Source: Deltaproteobacteria bacterium (GTDB lineage: Bacteria; Desulfobacterota; B13-G15). Taken from it: a stretch of 10,849 bases of DNA. The DNA lies in the NCBI GenBank assembly GCA_003646705.1, contig QMLK01000015.1, positions 1-10,849 on the forward strand, read 5' to 3'. Positions within the stretch are counted from its first letter, which is position 1. Each line of letters opens with the position of its first letter. This document shows positions 1 through 6,996 of this stretch, one piece after another. A model generated the notes under the pieces. That model was not told where the DNA came from, made no database searches, and saw nothing but the letters and a program-made list of their open reading frames with translations. Made by a program: the position numbers and the translations under genes.

Positions 1-2
1 CC

Positions 3-722
3 CCCTACGGAAAGAAGATGAAGCTCCTCGAGGAGATGGGGGTTCAAGCGGTGATAAACTACCCCTTCACCCTTGAACTGGCCTCCTTCTCCCCGGAGAG
101 GTTCGTCAAGGAGGTCCTCCTCGAGAGGGTCAACCCTGAGAAGGTCATCGTCGGCTATAATTTCACCTTCGGCAGCAAAAAGGGGGGCACGGCAGCGGAT
201 CTCGAGAGGATGGGACGCGAACTCGGCTTCGAGGTGGAGGTGGTGCCCCCCTTCAAGGTGGGCCATCAGGTGGTCAGCAGCTCCAGGATCAGGGAGCTGA
301 TCCAAAGGGGGGCGATACCGGAGGCCAACCGACTCCTCGGCCGGGAGTTCCTGATCGTAGGGGAGGTGGTACCGGGGAAGGGGAGGGGGAGAGACCTCGG
401 CTTCCCCACCGCCAACATCCAGACCGATCAGGAGTTGCTCCCCCCAAGGGGGGTCTACGCGGCCTGGGCCCACCTCGACCGGGATAGGCAGGCCGCTGTG
501 GTCAACATAGGCACCAGGCCCACCTTTGGGGAGGGGGAGTTCACCATAGAGGCCTATCTGCCCGGCTACGGAGGCGACCTCTACGGAAGGGAGCTGATGC
601 TGGGTCTGGTGCAACGGCTCAGGGAGGAGCGTCCCTTCGAGGGCCCGGGGGAGCTATCCCGGCAGATAGCCGAGGACGTGAAACGGGCCCTTGAGATCTT
701 GCAGGGAAAGGGGGGGCGTTGA
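3..722 (+). CDS. ribF: Bifunctional riboflavin kinase / FAD synthetase, 5'-truncated by the window
   Basis: RibF phosphorylates riboflavin to FMN and adenylylates FMN to FAD in the cytoplasm. The reading frame is open from base 3, and residues before the first ATG (base 18) still fit the family, so the gene begins upstream. About 75-80 N-terminal residues are probably missing from the usual ~310. Counting from the ATG at 18, the end of the FAD-synthetase domain shows VVGYNFTFG (45-52 region) and SSSRIR (87-92), a conserved nucleotidyltransferase-like signature. The riboflavin kinase domain follows, with a GKGRGRDLGFPTAN nucleotide/flavin loop (120-133) and a Glu at 178 (FTIEAYLPGY) in the position of the catalytic base. 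The TGA stop (720-722) overlaps the TTG start of the next gene, which suggests translational coupling. Family assignment is firm. Confidence 0.95.
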   Translation, partial: PYGKKMKLLEEMGVQAVINYPFTLELASFSPERFVKEVLLERVNPEKVIVGYNFTFGSKKGGTAADLERMGRELGFEVEVVPPFKVGHQVVSSSRIRELIQRGAIPEANRLLGREFLIVGEVVPGKGRGRDLGFPTANIQTDQELLPPRGVYAAWAHLDRDRQAAVVNIGTRPTFGEGEFTIEAYLPGYGGDLYGRELMLGLVQRLREERPFEGPGELSRQIAEDVKRALEILQGKGGR

Positions 723-1705
723 AAGGGGGCCGATGGCAGATACCCGTAGGGATAGCGATATCCCTGTTGCTCCTCTACCTCGTCTTCGGGAGGGTGGACC
801 TCAGGGGGTTCCTGGAGGCCTTCCACGGGGCCGATTACCTACTGCTCCTACCGGTGGTGGGGGTGATCTTTGGGAACATGGCCTTGAGGGCCTTGAGGTG
901 GAACTACCTCCTCTCCCCCGTGAAGAAGGTACACTTCTCCCACCTCCTGGGGACCCTCTTCATCGGCTTCATGGCCAATAACCTGCTGCCCGCCCGCATG
1001 GGGGACGTAGCCAGGGGCTACCTCCTGGGGAAGCTCGAGAGGATGCCCAAGACCTCCTCCTTCGCCACCTTGGTGGCTGAGAAGCTACTGGACGGCATCA
1101 CCGTGCTCAGCTCCCTCTTCATCCTCTCCTTCGCCGTAAAGAACTTGAGGGCCTATCCGAGCTTCAAGAAGGCCCTCAGCATCGGGGGCTACATCAGCCT
1201 GGGCCTCTTCGTCATCACCTTGGTGGCCCTCTTCCTGATCAAGGAACGATCCGAGACCTTCATGCGCCTCTTCAAACCCTCCGGTTGGAGTGAGAACGCA
1301 AAACGCCACCTCTACTCCTTCCGGGATGGGCTGCTGTGGTCCGAACGTTGGGACTGCCTTCTGCTGTCGGTGCTTTACTCTTACCTCACCTGGGGCACTT
1401 ACGCCCTGGCCATCTACCTGACCTGTTTGGCCTTCGGTCTGAGGGTCCCTTTAAGCGCCCCTTTCCTGGTGATGGTGGCCATCTGTCTGGGCACCGTGTT
1501 GCCCATCACCCCAGGCTACATCGGCACCTACCACGCAGCGGTGACCTACTCCCTCCTGCTCTACAGGGTGCCCATGGAGACCGCTGCGGCGATCTCCCTC
1601 GTCTTTCACGCCCTCTACTTCCTCCCCACCACCCTCGTGGGCTTCTTCTACCTGTGGCGGTACCAGCTCACCTTCAGCGCCTTACGGGACACGGCCTCAT
1701 CATAG
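719..1705 (+). CDS. YbhN/UPF0104-type integral membrane protein (lysylphosphatidylglycerol synthase TM-region family)
   Basis: This 328-residue protein is almost wholly hydrophobic, with roughly seven or eight membrane spans. It carries the marks of the family named for the flippase half of MprF: RALRWNYLL (57-65), NNLLPARMGDVARGYLL (87-103), AEKLLDGITVL (120-130) and LPITPGYIGTYHAAV (261-275). Characterised relatives handle lipids or lipid-linked sugars at the inner membrane, but most members, including single-domain ones like this, have no known substrate. There is no soluble lysyltransferase domain, so it is not a full MprF. The TTG start is chosen because a purine-rich AAAGGGGGG site lies just upstream and the start overlaps the ribF stop (TTGA). 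The C-terminal TAG overlaps the pyrC stop on the other strand, so the gene ends with no terminator of its own. Exact function is not predicted. Confidence 0.85.
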   Translation: MKGGRWQIPVGIAISLLLLYLVFGRVDLRGFLEAFHGADYLLLLPVVGVIFGNMALRALRWNYLLSPVKKVHFSHLLGTLFIGFMANNLLPARMGDVARGYLLGKLERMPKTSSFATLVAEKLLDGITVLSSLFILSFAVKNLRAYPSFKKALSIGGYISLGLFVITLVALFLIKERSETFMRLFKPSGWSENAKRHLYSFRDGLLWSERWDCLLLSVLYSYLTWGTYALAIYLTCLAFGLRVPLSAPFLVMVAICLGTVLPITPGYIGTYHAAVTYSLLLYRVPMETAAAISLVFHALYFLPTTLVGFFYLWRYQLTFSALRDTASS

Positions 1706-2998
1706 GAGGAGGCGGCCCCCGATCATCACAGGCCGTCCCTGAACGATCGTCCCCCAGGCTCGTCCGCGGAGGCGCCAGCCCTTGAAGGGCGTATTCCTCC
1801 CCTTGGAGGCGAACTCCTCGGGCAGCACCTCCCATTCCTCCTCCAGGTCGAGGATGGTGATGTCGGCCCTCTGGCCCTTCAAGAGGGACCCGCCCGGCAA
1901 GCCGAAGGCCTTGGCCGGGTTCGCGCTCAACCTCTCTATCAAGCCGCCGAGGTCGAGGACCCCTTTGGACACCAGGTGGGTGTACAGGACCCCCCAGGTC
2001 GTCTCGAGGCCTATGACGCCGAAGGGGGCCTCTTGCCAGCCGCGGGCCTTCTCATCGGGGTGATGGGGGGCGTGGTCCGAGGCTATCACATCGATCAACC
2101 CCTCGGCCAGCGCCTCCTGCAACGCCTCTACGTCCCGCCTCCGCCTGAGGGGCGGGTTGACCTTGGCATCGGGGCCTATCCTTGAGGCCTCCTCTTCGCT
2201 GAGGAGGAGGTGATGGGGTGTGACCTCGCAGGTGACCCTTACACCCTTCGCCTTGGCCCTCCTGATCAGGTGCAGCGACTCCGCCACGCTCACATGGCAG
2301 ATGTGAAGGGGTACCTCCAGGCGCTCCGCCAGCCACAGGTCCCGTTCGATGTAAAGGGGCTCGCTCCAGTAAGGGCGCCCACCTCGGAAGGGTCCGCCGG
2401 GGCCGTCTTCACAATGGGAGGCGAGGAGGATGCCCCATCGCCTGGCGGCCCTCATGGCCCGCTCCATCACCCGGTCGTCGTAGACGGGGTTGCCGTCGTC
2501 GGTGGCCGCCACCACGAAAGGCCTCCGCCTCGCCAGGGCCGAGAAGGAGACCAGGTCCTGCCCCCGTCTCCCCCTGGTTATGCAGGCCTTGCTGTAGAGG
2601 TTCACCACCGCATCCCTTCGGGCGAGCCTCCTCCACCTGTCGATGTTCTCGGCCGAATCGAGAGGGGGTGAGGTGTTGGGCTCTGAGACCACGGTGGTGA
2701 ACCCCCCTTTGGCAGCCGCCCTGGTGCCGGTGGCGATGGTCTCCTTGTGGGCCTCTTGGAGATCCCTGAGGTGGACGTGTACATCGATGAGGCCCGGGAC
2801 CAATACCTTCCCCTCGGCCTCGATGGTAAGGGCCCCTGGGGTCTTTATCCCCCGGTCCAACCCTTGGATGAGACCGTCCTTTATCCAGAGGTCGAGGAGG
2901 GCATCCAGACCCAGGGAGGGGTCAAGGACCCTGGCGCCCTTGATGAGGACCCCCTGGCGCTCACCTCCTGCTGCGCCCTCTTTTGGTCCGCCTCTCAA
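1700..2998 (-). CDS. pyrC: Dihydroorotase (class I), start codon uncertain
   Basis: Dihydroorotase cyclises N-carbamoyl-L-aspartate to dihydroorotate, the third step of pyrimidine synthesis. From the TTG at 2998 the protein is 432 residues, near the usual ~425. The amidohydrolase metal site is complete: DVHVHLRD (72-79), the class I DDG (167-169), SHCED (194-198), HICHVS (232-237), TPHHLLL (260-266) and IASDHAPHH (305-313) with the catalytic Asp308. Family similarity begins only at VLIKGARVLDP (17-27). The first 16 residues, rich in Gly, may not be translated. A perfect AGGAGG (2964-2969) lies in the secF tail, but no ATG, GTG or TTG follows it in frame. The TTG at 2998 has no evident ribosome site and lies 38 bases inside secF. 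Some class I enzymes need aspartate transcarbamoylase as a partner, and pyrB is not in view. Confidence 0.95.
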   Translation of the reverse strand: MRGGPKEGAAGGERQGVLIKGARVLDPSLGLDALLDLWIKDGLIQGLDRGIKTPGALTIEAEGKVLVPGLIDVHVHLRDLQEAHKETIATGTRAAAKGGFTTVVSEPNTSPPLDSAENIDRWRRLARRDAVVNLYSKACITRGRRGQDLVSFSALARRRPFVVAATDDGNPVYDDRVMERAMRAARRWGILLASHCEDGPGGPFRGGRPYWSEPLYIERDLWLAERLEVPLHICHVSVAESLHLIRRAKAKGVRVTCEVTPHHLLLSEEEASRIGPDAKVNPPLRRRRDVEALQEALAEGLIDVIASDHAPHHPDEKARGWQEAPFGVIGLETTWGVLYTHLVSKGVLDLGGLIERLSANPAKAFGLPGGSLLKGQRADITILDLEEEWEVLPEEFASKGRNTPFKGWRLRGRAWGTIVQGRPVMIGGRLLL

Positions 2999-3869
2999 GG
3001 GATATGACCAAGGGACTGGCTATGTAGATGGAGGAGTAGGTACCGACTATCACCCCTACGATAAGGGCGAAGGCGAAATCGCGGACGATCCCCCCACCTA
3101 TGAGGAAGAGGACCACCACCACGATCAAGGTGGTCAGGGAGGTGAGGATGGTGCGGCTCAGGGTCTCATTGATGCTCTGGTTTATCACCTCCTCAAGGAC
3201 CCCCTGGACCTTCCGCATGTTCTCCCTGATCCGGTCGTAGACCACGATGGTGTCGTTGAGGGAATAGCCCACGATGGTCAGCAGGGCAGCCACCACCGGG
3301 AGGCTTATCTCGCGGTTGGTCATGGAGAAGATCCCTACGGTCACCAGCACGTCGTGGATCAAGGCGGCCACGGCCCCCAGGGCGAAGCGGAACTCGAACC
3401 TCCAACTGATGTAGAGCAATATCCCCACCAGGGCAAAGATGATGGCCTTCAGCCCTTTTACCCGCAGGTCCCTTCCCACCTTGGGCCCCACCATCTCCAC
3501 TCGCCTTATCTCGAAGGTCCCCTCACCGAACTGCTTCCTGAAGGCCTCCTCGATCCTCGCACTGAGCCCCCTGAGCTCACCAGTGGTCCTCTTCATCCTG
3601 ATCAGGAACTCCCCCTCTTGGCCGAAGGGCTGAAGGACCGCATCACCGAAACCCAGCCCCTGGAGGGCCTTCCTTATCTCCTTCAACCCCACGGCCTTGG
3701 AGAACTTCACCTGCACGAGGGTGCCCCCGGCGAAGTCGATCCCGTAACGAGGTCCCCCATGTAAGAGGAGCGATAGGAGCCCCGCACCGATCAGCAGCAA
3801 CGACAACAACAGGGCGTAGCGCCGTTTCCCTACGAAATCTATCCTGGTCCCAGGGGGTATGAAGTCCAT
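2961..3869 (-). CDS. secF: Protein translocase subunit SecF
   Basis: SecF pairs with SecD in the inner membrane and uses the proton (or sodium) gradient to pull exported proteins out of the SecYEG channel. The 302-residue product has a first membrane span at about 18-37, the periplasmic signature GIDFAGGT (43-50), VGPKVG (127-132) before span 2, and GYSLNDTIVVYDRIREN (201-217), the RND-type motif containing the conserved Asp206. The C-terminal spans are followed by a basic tail (ERRTKRGRSRR). The ATG overlaps the secD stop by one base (TGATG), giving a coupled pair in the canonical order. The last codons and the TGA contain AGGAGGTGA, which would serve as the ribosome site for pyrC. Length and motifs are normal for a separate SecF. 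Confidence 0.97.
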   Translation of the reverse strand: MDFIPPGTRIDFVGKRRYALLLSLLLIGAGLLSLLLHGGPRYGIDFAGGTLVQVKFSKAVGLKEIRKALQGLGFGDAVLQPFGQEGEFLIRMKRTTGELRGLSARIEEAFRKQFGEGTFEIRRVEMVGPKVGRDLRVKGLKAIIFALVGILLYISWRFEFRFALGAVAALIHDVLVTVGIFSMTNREISLPVVAALLTIVGYSLNDTIVVYDRIRENMRKVQGVLEEVINQSINETLSRTILTSLTTLIVVVVLFLIGGGIVRDFAFALIVGVIVGTYSSIYIASPLVISLERRTKRGRSRR

Positions 3870-5464
3870 CAGATCCTGAGCTCCTTTACCCTTCTGACGG
3901 AGAGGACGTAGTCGAAGACGGTCTTGGTGACCATCACGGCCGTGAAGAGGCTCGCGATGATCCCCACGCTCAAGGTGACGGCGAAGCCCTTGATGGGACC
4001 TGTGCCGAACTGAAAGAGGACCACAGCCGCGATGAAGGTGGTGATCTGGGCGTCCAGGATCGTCAGCAGGGCCTTGGAATAGCCGGCGTCCACCGCGGCC
4101 CTCACGGTCTTGCCCAGGCGCAACTCCTCCTTGATCCTTTCGAAGATCAGCACGTTGGCATCCACGGCCATCCCCACCGTGAGGACGAGGCCCGCGATCC
4201 CCGGCAAGGTCAGGGTGGCCCTGAAGAGGACCATCACCGCCAAGACGATGAGGAGGTTCATGATGAGGGCCAAATCGGCCACGAGGCCGGCCCAGCGGTA
4301 GTAGAAGGCCATGAAGATGACCACCAACACCCCCCCGTGGATTATGGCCTTGATGCCCTTCTCGATGGAGTCCTTCCCCAAGGAGGGACCCACCGTCCGT
4401 TCCTCGAGGATCTTGACCGGCGCTGGTAAGGACCCAGCCCGAAGGACTATGGCCAGGTCATGGGCCTCCTCCAGGGTGAAATCCCCCTCGATCACCGCCC
4501 TCCCGCCGGAGATCCTCTCCTTGATCACAGGGGCCGAATAGACGTTGCCGTCGAGGATGATGGCCAGACGTTTTCCCACGTTTTCGCCGGTCACCCGCTC
4601 GAACTCCCTCGCCCCCCTCGAGGTGAAGGTCAGGGAGATATAGGGACGGTTGAACCGATCGAAGGCCACCCTGGCGTCCTTCAATGCGTCGCCGGTCAGG
4701 AGGGTCTTGTCCTTGACCAAGAAGGGCACCTTCCTGATCGCCCCCGTGTTGGGGTCCCTCTGGCGCTTATAGAGGATGACGCTGCCAGGGGGGATCTCCC
4801 CAGCCAGGGCTCTCCCCAGGTCGTGCTCCTCGTCCAGGAGCTTGAACTCGAGCATGGCCGTCTTCCCTATGAGCTTCTTGGCCCGCTCCGGGTCCTTGAT
4901 CCCGGGCAGTTGCACCAGGATCCTGTCCTTGCCCTGGCGGGCGATCTCGGGCTCCGTCACCCCGAATTGGTCCACCCTGTTGCGGATGGTCTCCAGGGCC
5001 TGATCCACCGCCCACTTCTTCACCTCGGCGCTCCAGCGGGGGTCAAGGCCCAGGGTCACCCGCACCCTGTCCCCTTCCCTCCTCACCTCCAGCTCCTTCA
5101 GGGAAGGGTAGGCGTCCTCGAGCAATCGGTCAAAGCCCCCCTTGACCTCCTCGTTGAGCAGCACCACCTCGATCCTGTCCCCGACCCGCTCCAAGGCGGT
5201 GAAGAAGAGGCGCCTCTTCCTCATGTCCTCCTTCAGGTCGTTCTTCAGCCCCTCCAAGGTGCTCTTCACGGCCTCCTCGTCCTCCACCTCCAGGAGCAGG
5301 TGCATCCCTCCCTGCAGGTCGAGCCCCAATCGGACCTTCTCCCGGGGCAGGAACTCCGGCCAGCCCTCCGGTACACCGCCGAGGAAGGTGGGCAAAAGAA
5401 AGAGGGCCGCCCCCGCCAAGACGACGAGGGCGAGCAATAACCTCGCCTTTAACCACCTCCGCAT
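3869..5464 (-). CDS. secD: Protein translocase subunit SecD
   Basis: SecD is the larger half of the SecDF motor for protein export. The 531-residue product opens with a basic N-terminus and span 1 (MRRWLKARLLLALVVL), then GLDLQGGMHLLLEV (47-60) of the large periplasmic P1 region. It continues with TVGPSLGKDSIEKG (357-370) leading into span 2 and GMAVDANVLIFERIKEE (431-447) with the conserved proton-pathway Asp435. Five further spans fill residues ~370-520. yajC, a common upstream partner, is absent; instead the ATP synthase membrane genes and a terminator lie upstream. The ATG at 5464 fits the membrane-protein N-terminus. Its only upstream purine stretch is AAAGGG, four bases away, and a candidate -10 box sits so close that the mRNA might be nearly leaderless. 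Confidence 0.97.
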   Translation of the reverse strand: MRRWLKARLLLALVVLAGAALFLLPTFLGGVPEGWPEFLPREKVRLGLDLQGGMHLLLEVEDEEAVKSTLEGLKNDLKEDMRKRRLFFTALERVGDRIEVVLLNEEVKGGFDRLLEDAYPSLKELEVRREGDRVRVTLGLDPRWSAEVKKWAVDQALETIRNRVDQFGVTEPEIARQGKDRILVQLPGIKDPERAKKLIGKTAMLEFKLLDEEHDLGRALAGEIPPGSVILYKRQRDPNTGAIRKVPFLVKDKTLLTGDALKDARVAFDRFNRPYISLTFTSRGAREFERVTGENVGKRLAIILDGNVYSAPVIKERISGGRAVIEGDFTLEEAHDLAIVLRAGSLPAPVKILEERTVGPSLGKDSIEKGIKAIIHGGVLVVIFMAFYYRWAGLVADLALIMNLLIVLAVMVLFRATLTLPGIAGLVLTVGMAVDANVLIFERIKEELRLGKTVRAAVDAGYSKALLTILDAQITTFIAAVVLFQFGTGPIKGFAVTLSVGIIASLFTAVMVTKTVFDYVLSVRRVKELRI

Positions 5465-5472
5465 CGGGCCCT

Positions 5473-5501
5473 TTAATACCCCAATCGCGCAGCGATTGCA
5501 A
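5473..5501 (-). promoter_or_regulatory. Candidate secD promoter with an inverted repeat in the spacer
   Basis: On the minus strand TTGCAA (5496-5501) and TATTAA (5473-5478) are separated by exactly 17 bases, each matching four of six sigma70 consensus positions. The inverted repeat CAATCGCTGCGCGATTG (5482-5498; 7 bp arms, 3-base centre) fills most of the spacer and overlaps the -35 box, so it could be an operator. The predicted transcription start falls within a few bases of the secD ATG, which would give a nearly leaderless message. Both box matches are moderate, so this is only a candidate. Confidence 0.35.
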
Positions 5502-5511
5502 GAAGGACTTC

Positions 5512-5539
5512 AAAAAAAGAGGCAGGTGAGACCTGCCTC
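5512..5539 (-). terminator. Rho-independent terminator after the atp genes
   Basis: Read on the minus strand, a perfect 9 bp stem (arms 5531-5539 and 5519-5527, sequence GAGGCAGGT and its complement) closes a 3-base loop. A run of T follows directly (complement of the seven A at 5512-5518). This is a textbook intrinsic terminator about 45 bases beyond the atpE stop. It would end the transcript that includes atpE and separate it from secD. Confidence 0.88.
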
Positions 5540-5562
5540 CCAAAGACCACTGCCAAACCAGG

Positions 5563-5581
5563 GGTCGAGATGATCTCGACC
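5563..5581 (-). other. Second hairpin directly after the atpE stop codon
   Basis: A perfect 8 bp inverted repeat (GGTCGAGA at 5563-5570, TCTCGACC at 5574-5581) with a 3-base loop starts three bases after the atpE stop codon. No T-run follows it, so it is not itself an intrinsic terminator. It could protect the 3' end of the atpE message from exonucleases, as 3' hairpins are known to do. The role is inference; the inverted repeat is directly visible. Confidence 0.5.
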
Positions 5582-5583
5582 GA

Positions 5584-5913
5584 TTAAAGCTTGAAGATCA
5601 TGAGCAGAGCCACCAACAGGGCGTAGATGACCAGGGACTCGATCATGGCCAAGCCGATGATCATCGGAGTCACGATCCGCCCTGAGGCTGCGGGGTTGCG
5701 AGCGATGCCGTCCAGGGCCGAGACGATGGCGCGGGACTGCCCCAGCGCCCCTCCGAAGGCGGCGATGGCGATCCCGAAGCCCGCCGCAAAGGCGATGACC
5801 TTCTTCACATCGGGCGTCAAGACCTTGGCCGCTTCGGGCTCCGCCGCCATGGCCACCGCTGCCGCAGCCATCACGAAGAGAAACCCCAAGACGAATAGAG
5901 CCGCCCTTCTCAC
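5584..5913 (-). CDS. atpE: F0F1 ATP synthase subunit c, with signal-peptide-like N-terminus
   Basis: Subunit c forms the rotating ring that carries H+ or Na+ through the membrane sector of ATP synthase. The product is 109 residues from the GTG at 5913. That start lies 8 bases after a perfect AAGGAGG (5922-5928); a GTG at 5922 would sit inside this ribosome site and is rejected. Residues 1-23 form a basic-hydrophobic signal-like segment ending in AMA-AEP, so the mature protein probably starts near Ala24. Two helices follow, around a polar loop with ARNP (71-74). The ion-binding Glu92 lies in GLAMIESLVIYALL. Gln59, Glu92, Ser93 and Tyr97 match the residue set of Na+-binding rings, though Leu94 replaces the Thr seen in the Ilyobacter protein. 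No atpF or F1 genes follow. Confidence 0.96.
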   Translation of the reverse strand: MRRAALFVLGFLFVMAAAAVAMAAEPEAAKVLTPDVKKVIAFAAGFGIAIAAFGGALGQSRAIVSALDGIARNPAASGRIVTPMIIGLAMIESLVIYALLVALLMIFKL

Positions 5914-5938
5914 GTCTCTCACCTCCTTTCCCTAAGGG

Positions 5939-6649
5939 TCATTCGTGCTCCATCTCCTCTATGGCCCCTGCGAAGTAGGCCATGGAGAGGAGGATGAAGA
6001 CCAAGGTCTGCACCACTGCCACGAAGAGCCCGAGCAGCATCATGGGCAAGGGGACCAAAAGGGGCACCAGGCTGAAGACGATGCCCAGGATGTAGTGATC
6101 GCCGAAGATGTTGCCGAAGAGACGGATGGAGAGGGAGACCGGCCTCACCATGTGACTTATGAGCTCGATGGGGAAGAAGAGGGGAGCGAGCCATATGACC
6201 GGTCCCATGAAATGCTTGATGTATTTGAGGCCGTGCTCCCTTATCCCGTAGTAATGGGTCAGGAAGAAGACCGTCAAGGCACAGGCGCCGGTGGTGTTGA
6301 GGGTCTCGGTCGGCGATTGAAAGCCAGGCAGCAGCCCCCAGATGTTGGAGAAGAAGATGAAGAAGGCCAAGGTCCCGATGATCATCATGAACTCAGGTCC
6401 CCGGGGACCCATGTTGTCCTTCAGAAACTTCAGGATGCCCTCTACCGATAGGTCGAAGAGGTTGCGCAAGGTGACCCGATCCTCCGGGACGACGTATCCC
6501 TCGGGATCGCGACTCAGCCTCCTCATGGCAGCAAAGGCCGCCACCAAGAGCACCAAGGCCACCACGATGGCGTTGGAGACGTGATGGGGGAGCTTGTTGA
6601 GGAAGGGGATCACGTCCACAAAGGCGAAGCCCCCGTGTCCTGCAGCCAT
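5939..6649 (-). CDS. atpB: F0F1 ATP synthase subunit a
   Basis: Subunit a is the membrane stator that holds the ion half-channels against the c-ring. The ATG at 6649 is chosen because GGAGG (6656-6660) lies 6 bases upstream and because family-like sequence begins there. The same frame stays open 33 codons further, but that stretch is proline/arginine-rich and lies over atpI. The 236-residue protein shows PTETLNTT (113-120) and VSLSIRLFGNIFGDH (171-185) with the essential Arg176, equivalent to Arg210 of E. coli. It also has VVQTLVFILLSMAYF (212-226), with Gln214 at the E. coli Gln252 position. Five or six membrane spans are evident. Its start is two bases from the atpI stop and it ends 25 bases before atpE, so the genes are surely co-transcribed. 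Confidence 0.96.
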   Translation of the reverse strand: MAAGHGGFAFVDVIPFLNKLPHHVSNAIVVALVLLVAAFAAMRRLSRDPEGYVVPEDRVTLRNLFDLSVEGILKFLKDNMGPRGPEFMMIIGTLAFFIFFSNIWGLLPGFQSPTETLNTTGACALTVFFLTHYYGIREHGLKYIKHFMGPVIWLAPLFFPIELISHMVRPVSLSIRLFGNIFGDHYILGIVFSLVPLLVPLPMMLLGLFVAVVQTLVFILLSMAYFAGAIEEMEHE

Positions 6650-6651
6650 CT

Positions 6652-6996
6652 CTAACCTCCTTGCCTCAGGTATCCTCGAAAGCCCTCGATGAGGGTGGCC
6701 GGGAAGAGGGTGAAAAGCCCGACGAGGAAGGCCAGGGGGTTGACCCACCCCCTCAGGAAGATGAAGACCCCCAAGACGGCCCCGAGGAGGGCGAGGAACT
6801 TGAGCCCATACCTCAATACGATGACCCTCTTGAGTACGCCCTCAACCATGGCCCCCTCGAAGATCCGCCTCATCGCCCTAAAATTGGCGGCCATAATGGC
6901 CCCCCCGAGGAGGACCCCCAGAAATACACCGAGGTCCCAGAAGAGGAGGCTACCGCCCAGGAAGAGGAGAAAGAGAAAGAAGTTGGTCCTCTCTAT
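6652..6996 (-). CDS. atpI: ATP synthase subunit I-like membrane protein; start codon unclear
   Basis: AtpI-family proteins assist assembly of the c-ring and have been linked to divalent-cation handling. The segment from 6996 codes for about 114 residues with four hydrophobic spans (approximately 6-20, 22-38, 58-82 and 86-105) and the GVLLGGAIMAANF motif (27-39) typical of the family. It lies between atpZ and atpB, as expected. The start is a problem: family-like sequence begins at IERTNFF, where the codon is ATA (6996-6994) overlapping the atpZ stop (ATAG). No ATG, GTG or TTG is in frame nearby. The closest upstream are ATGs at 7101 and 7119, which would add 35-41 unrelated residues and overlap atpZ by more than 100 bases. 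The coordinates give the homology-supported part. Confidence 0.75.
   Translation of the reverse strand: MERTNFFLFLLFLGGSLLFWDLGVFLGVLLGGAIMAANFRAMRRIFEGAMVEGVLKRVIVLRYGLKFLALLGAVLGVFIFLRGWVNPLAFLVGLFTLFPATLIEGFRGYLRQGG

Noticed and set aside
719..1705. Calling the membrane protein MprF (lysylphosphatidylglycerol synthase)
   Set aside because: The soluble aminoacyl-transfer domain is absent, so only the membrane-region family is supported.
2643..3764. Long plus-strand open frame opposite the pyrC start and secF (373 codons)
   Set aside because: It crosses two real genes on the other strand and reads as low-complexity His/Asp/Gly-rich shadow sequence.
4460..5440. Plus-strand open frame opposite secD (326 codons)
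   Set aside because: It is a shadow of secD with no family motif and no ribosome site worth noting.
6650..6748. N-terminal extension of the atpB frame
   Set aside because: It lies over atpI and is unlike subunit a. The ATG at 6649 has a clear GGAGG.
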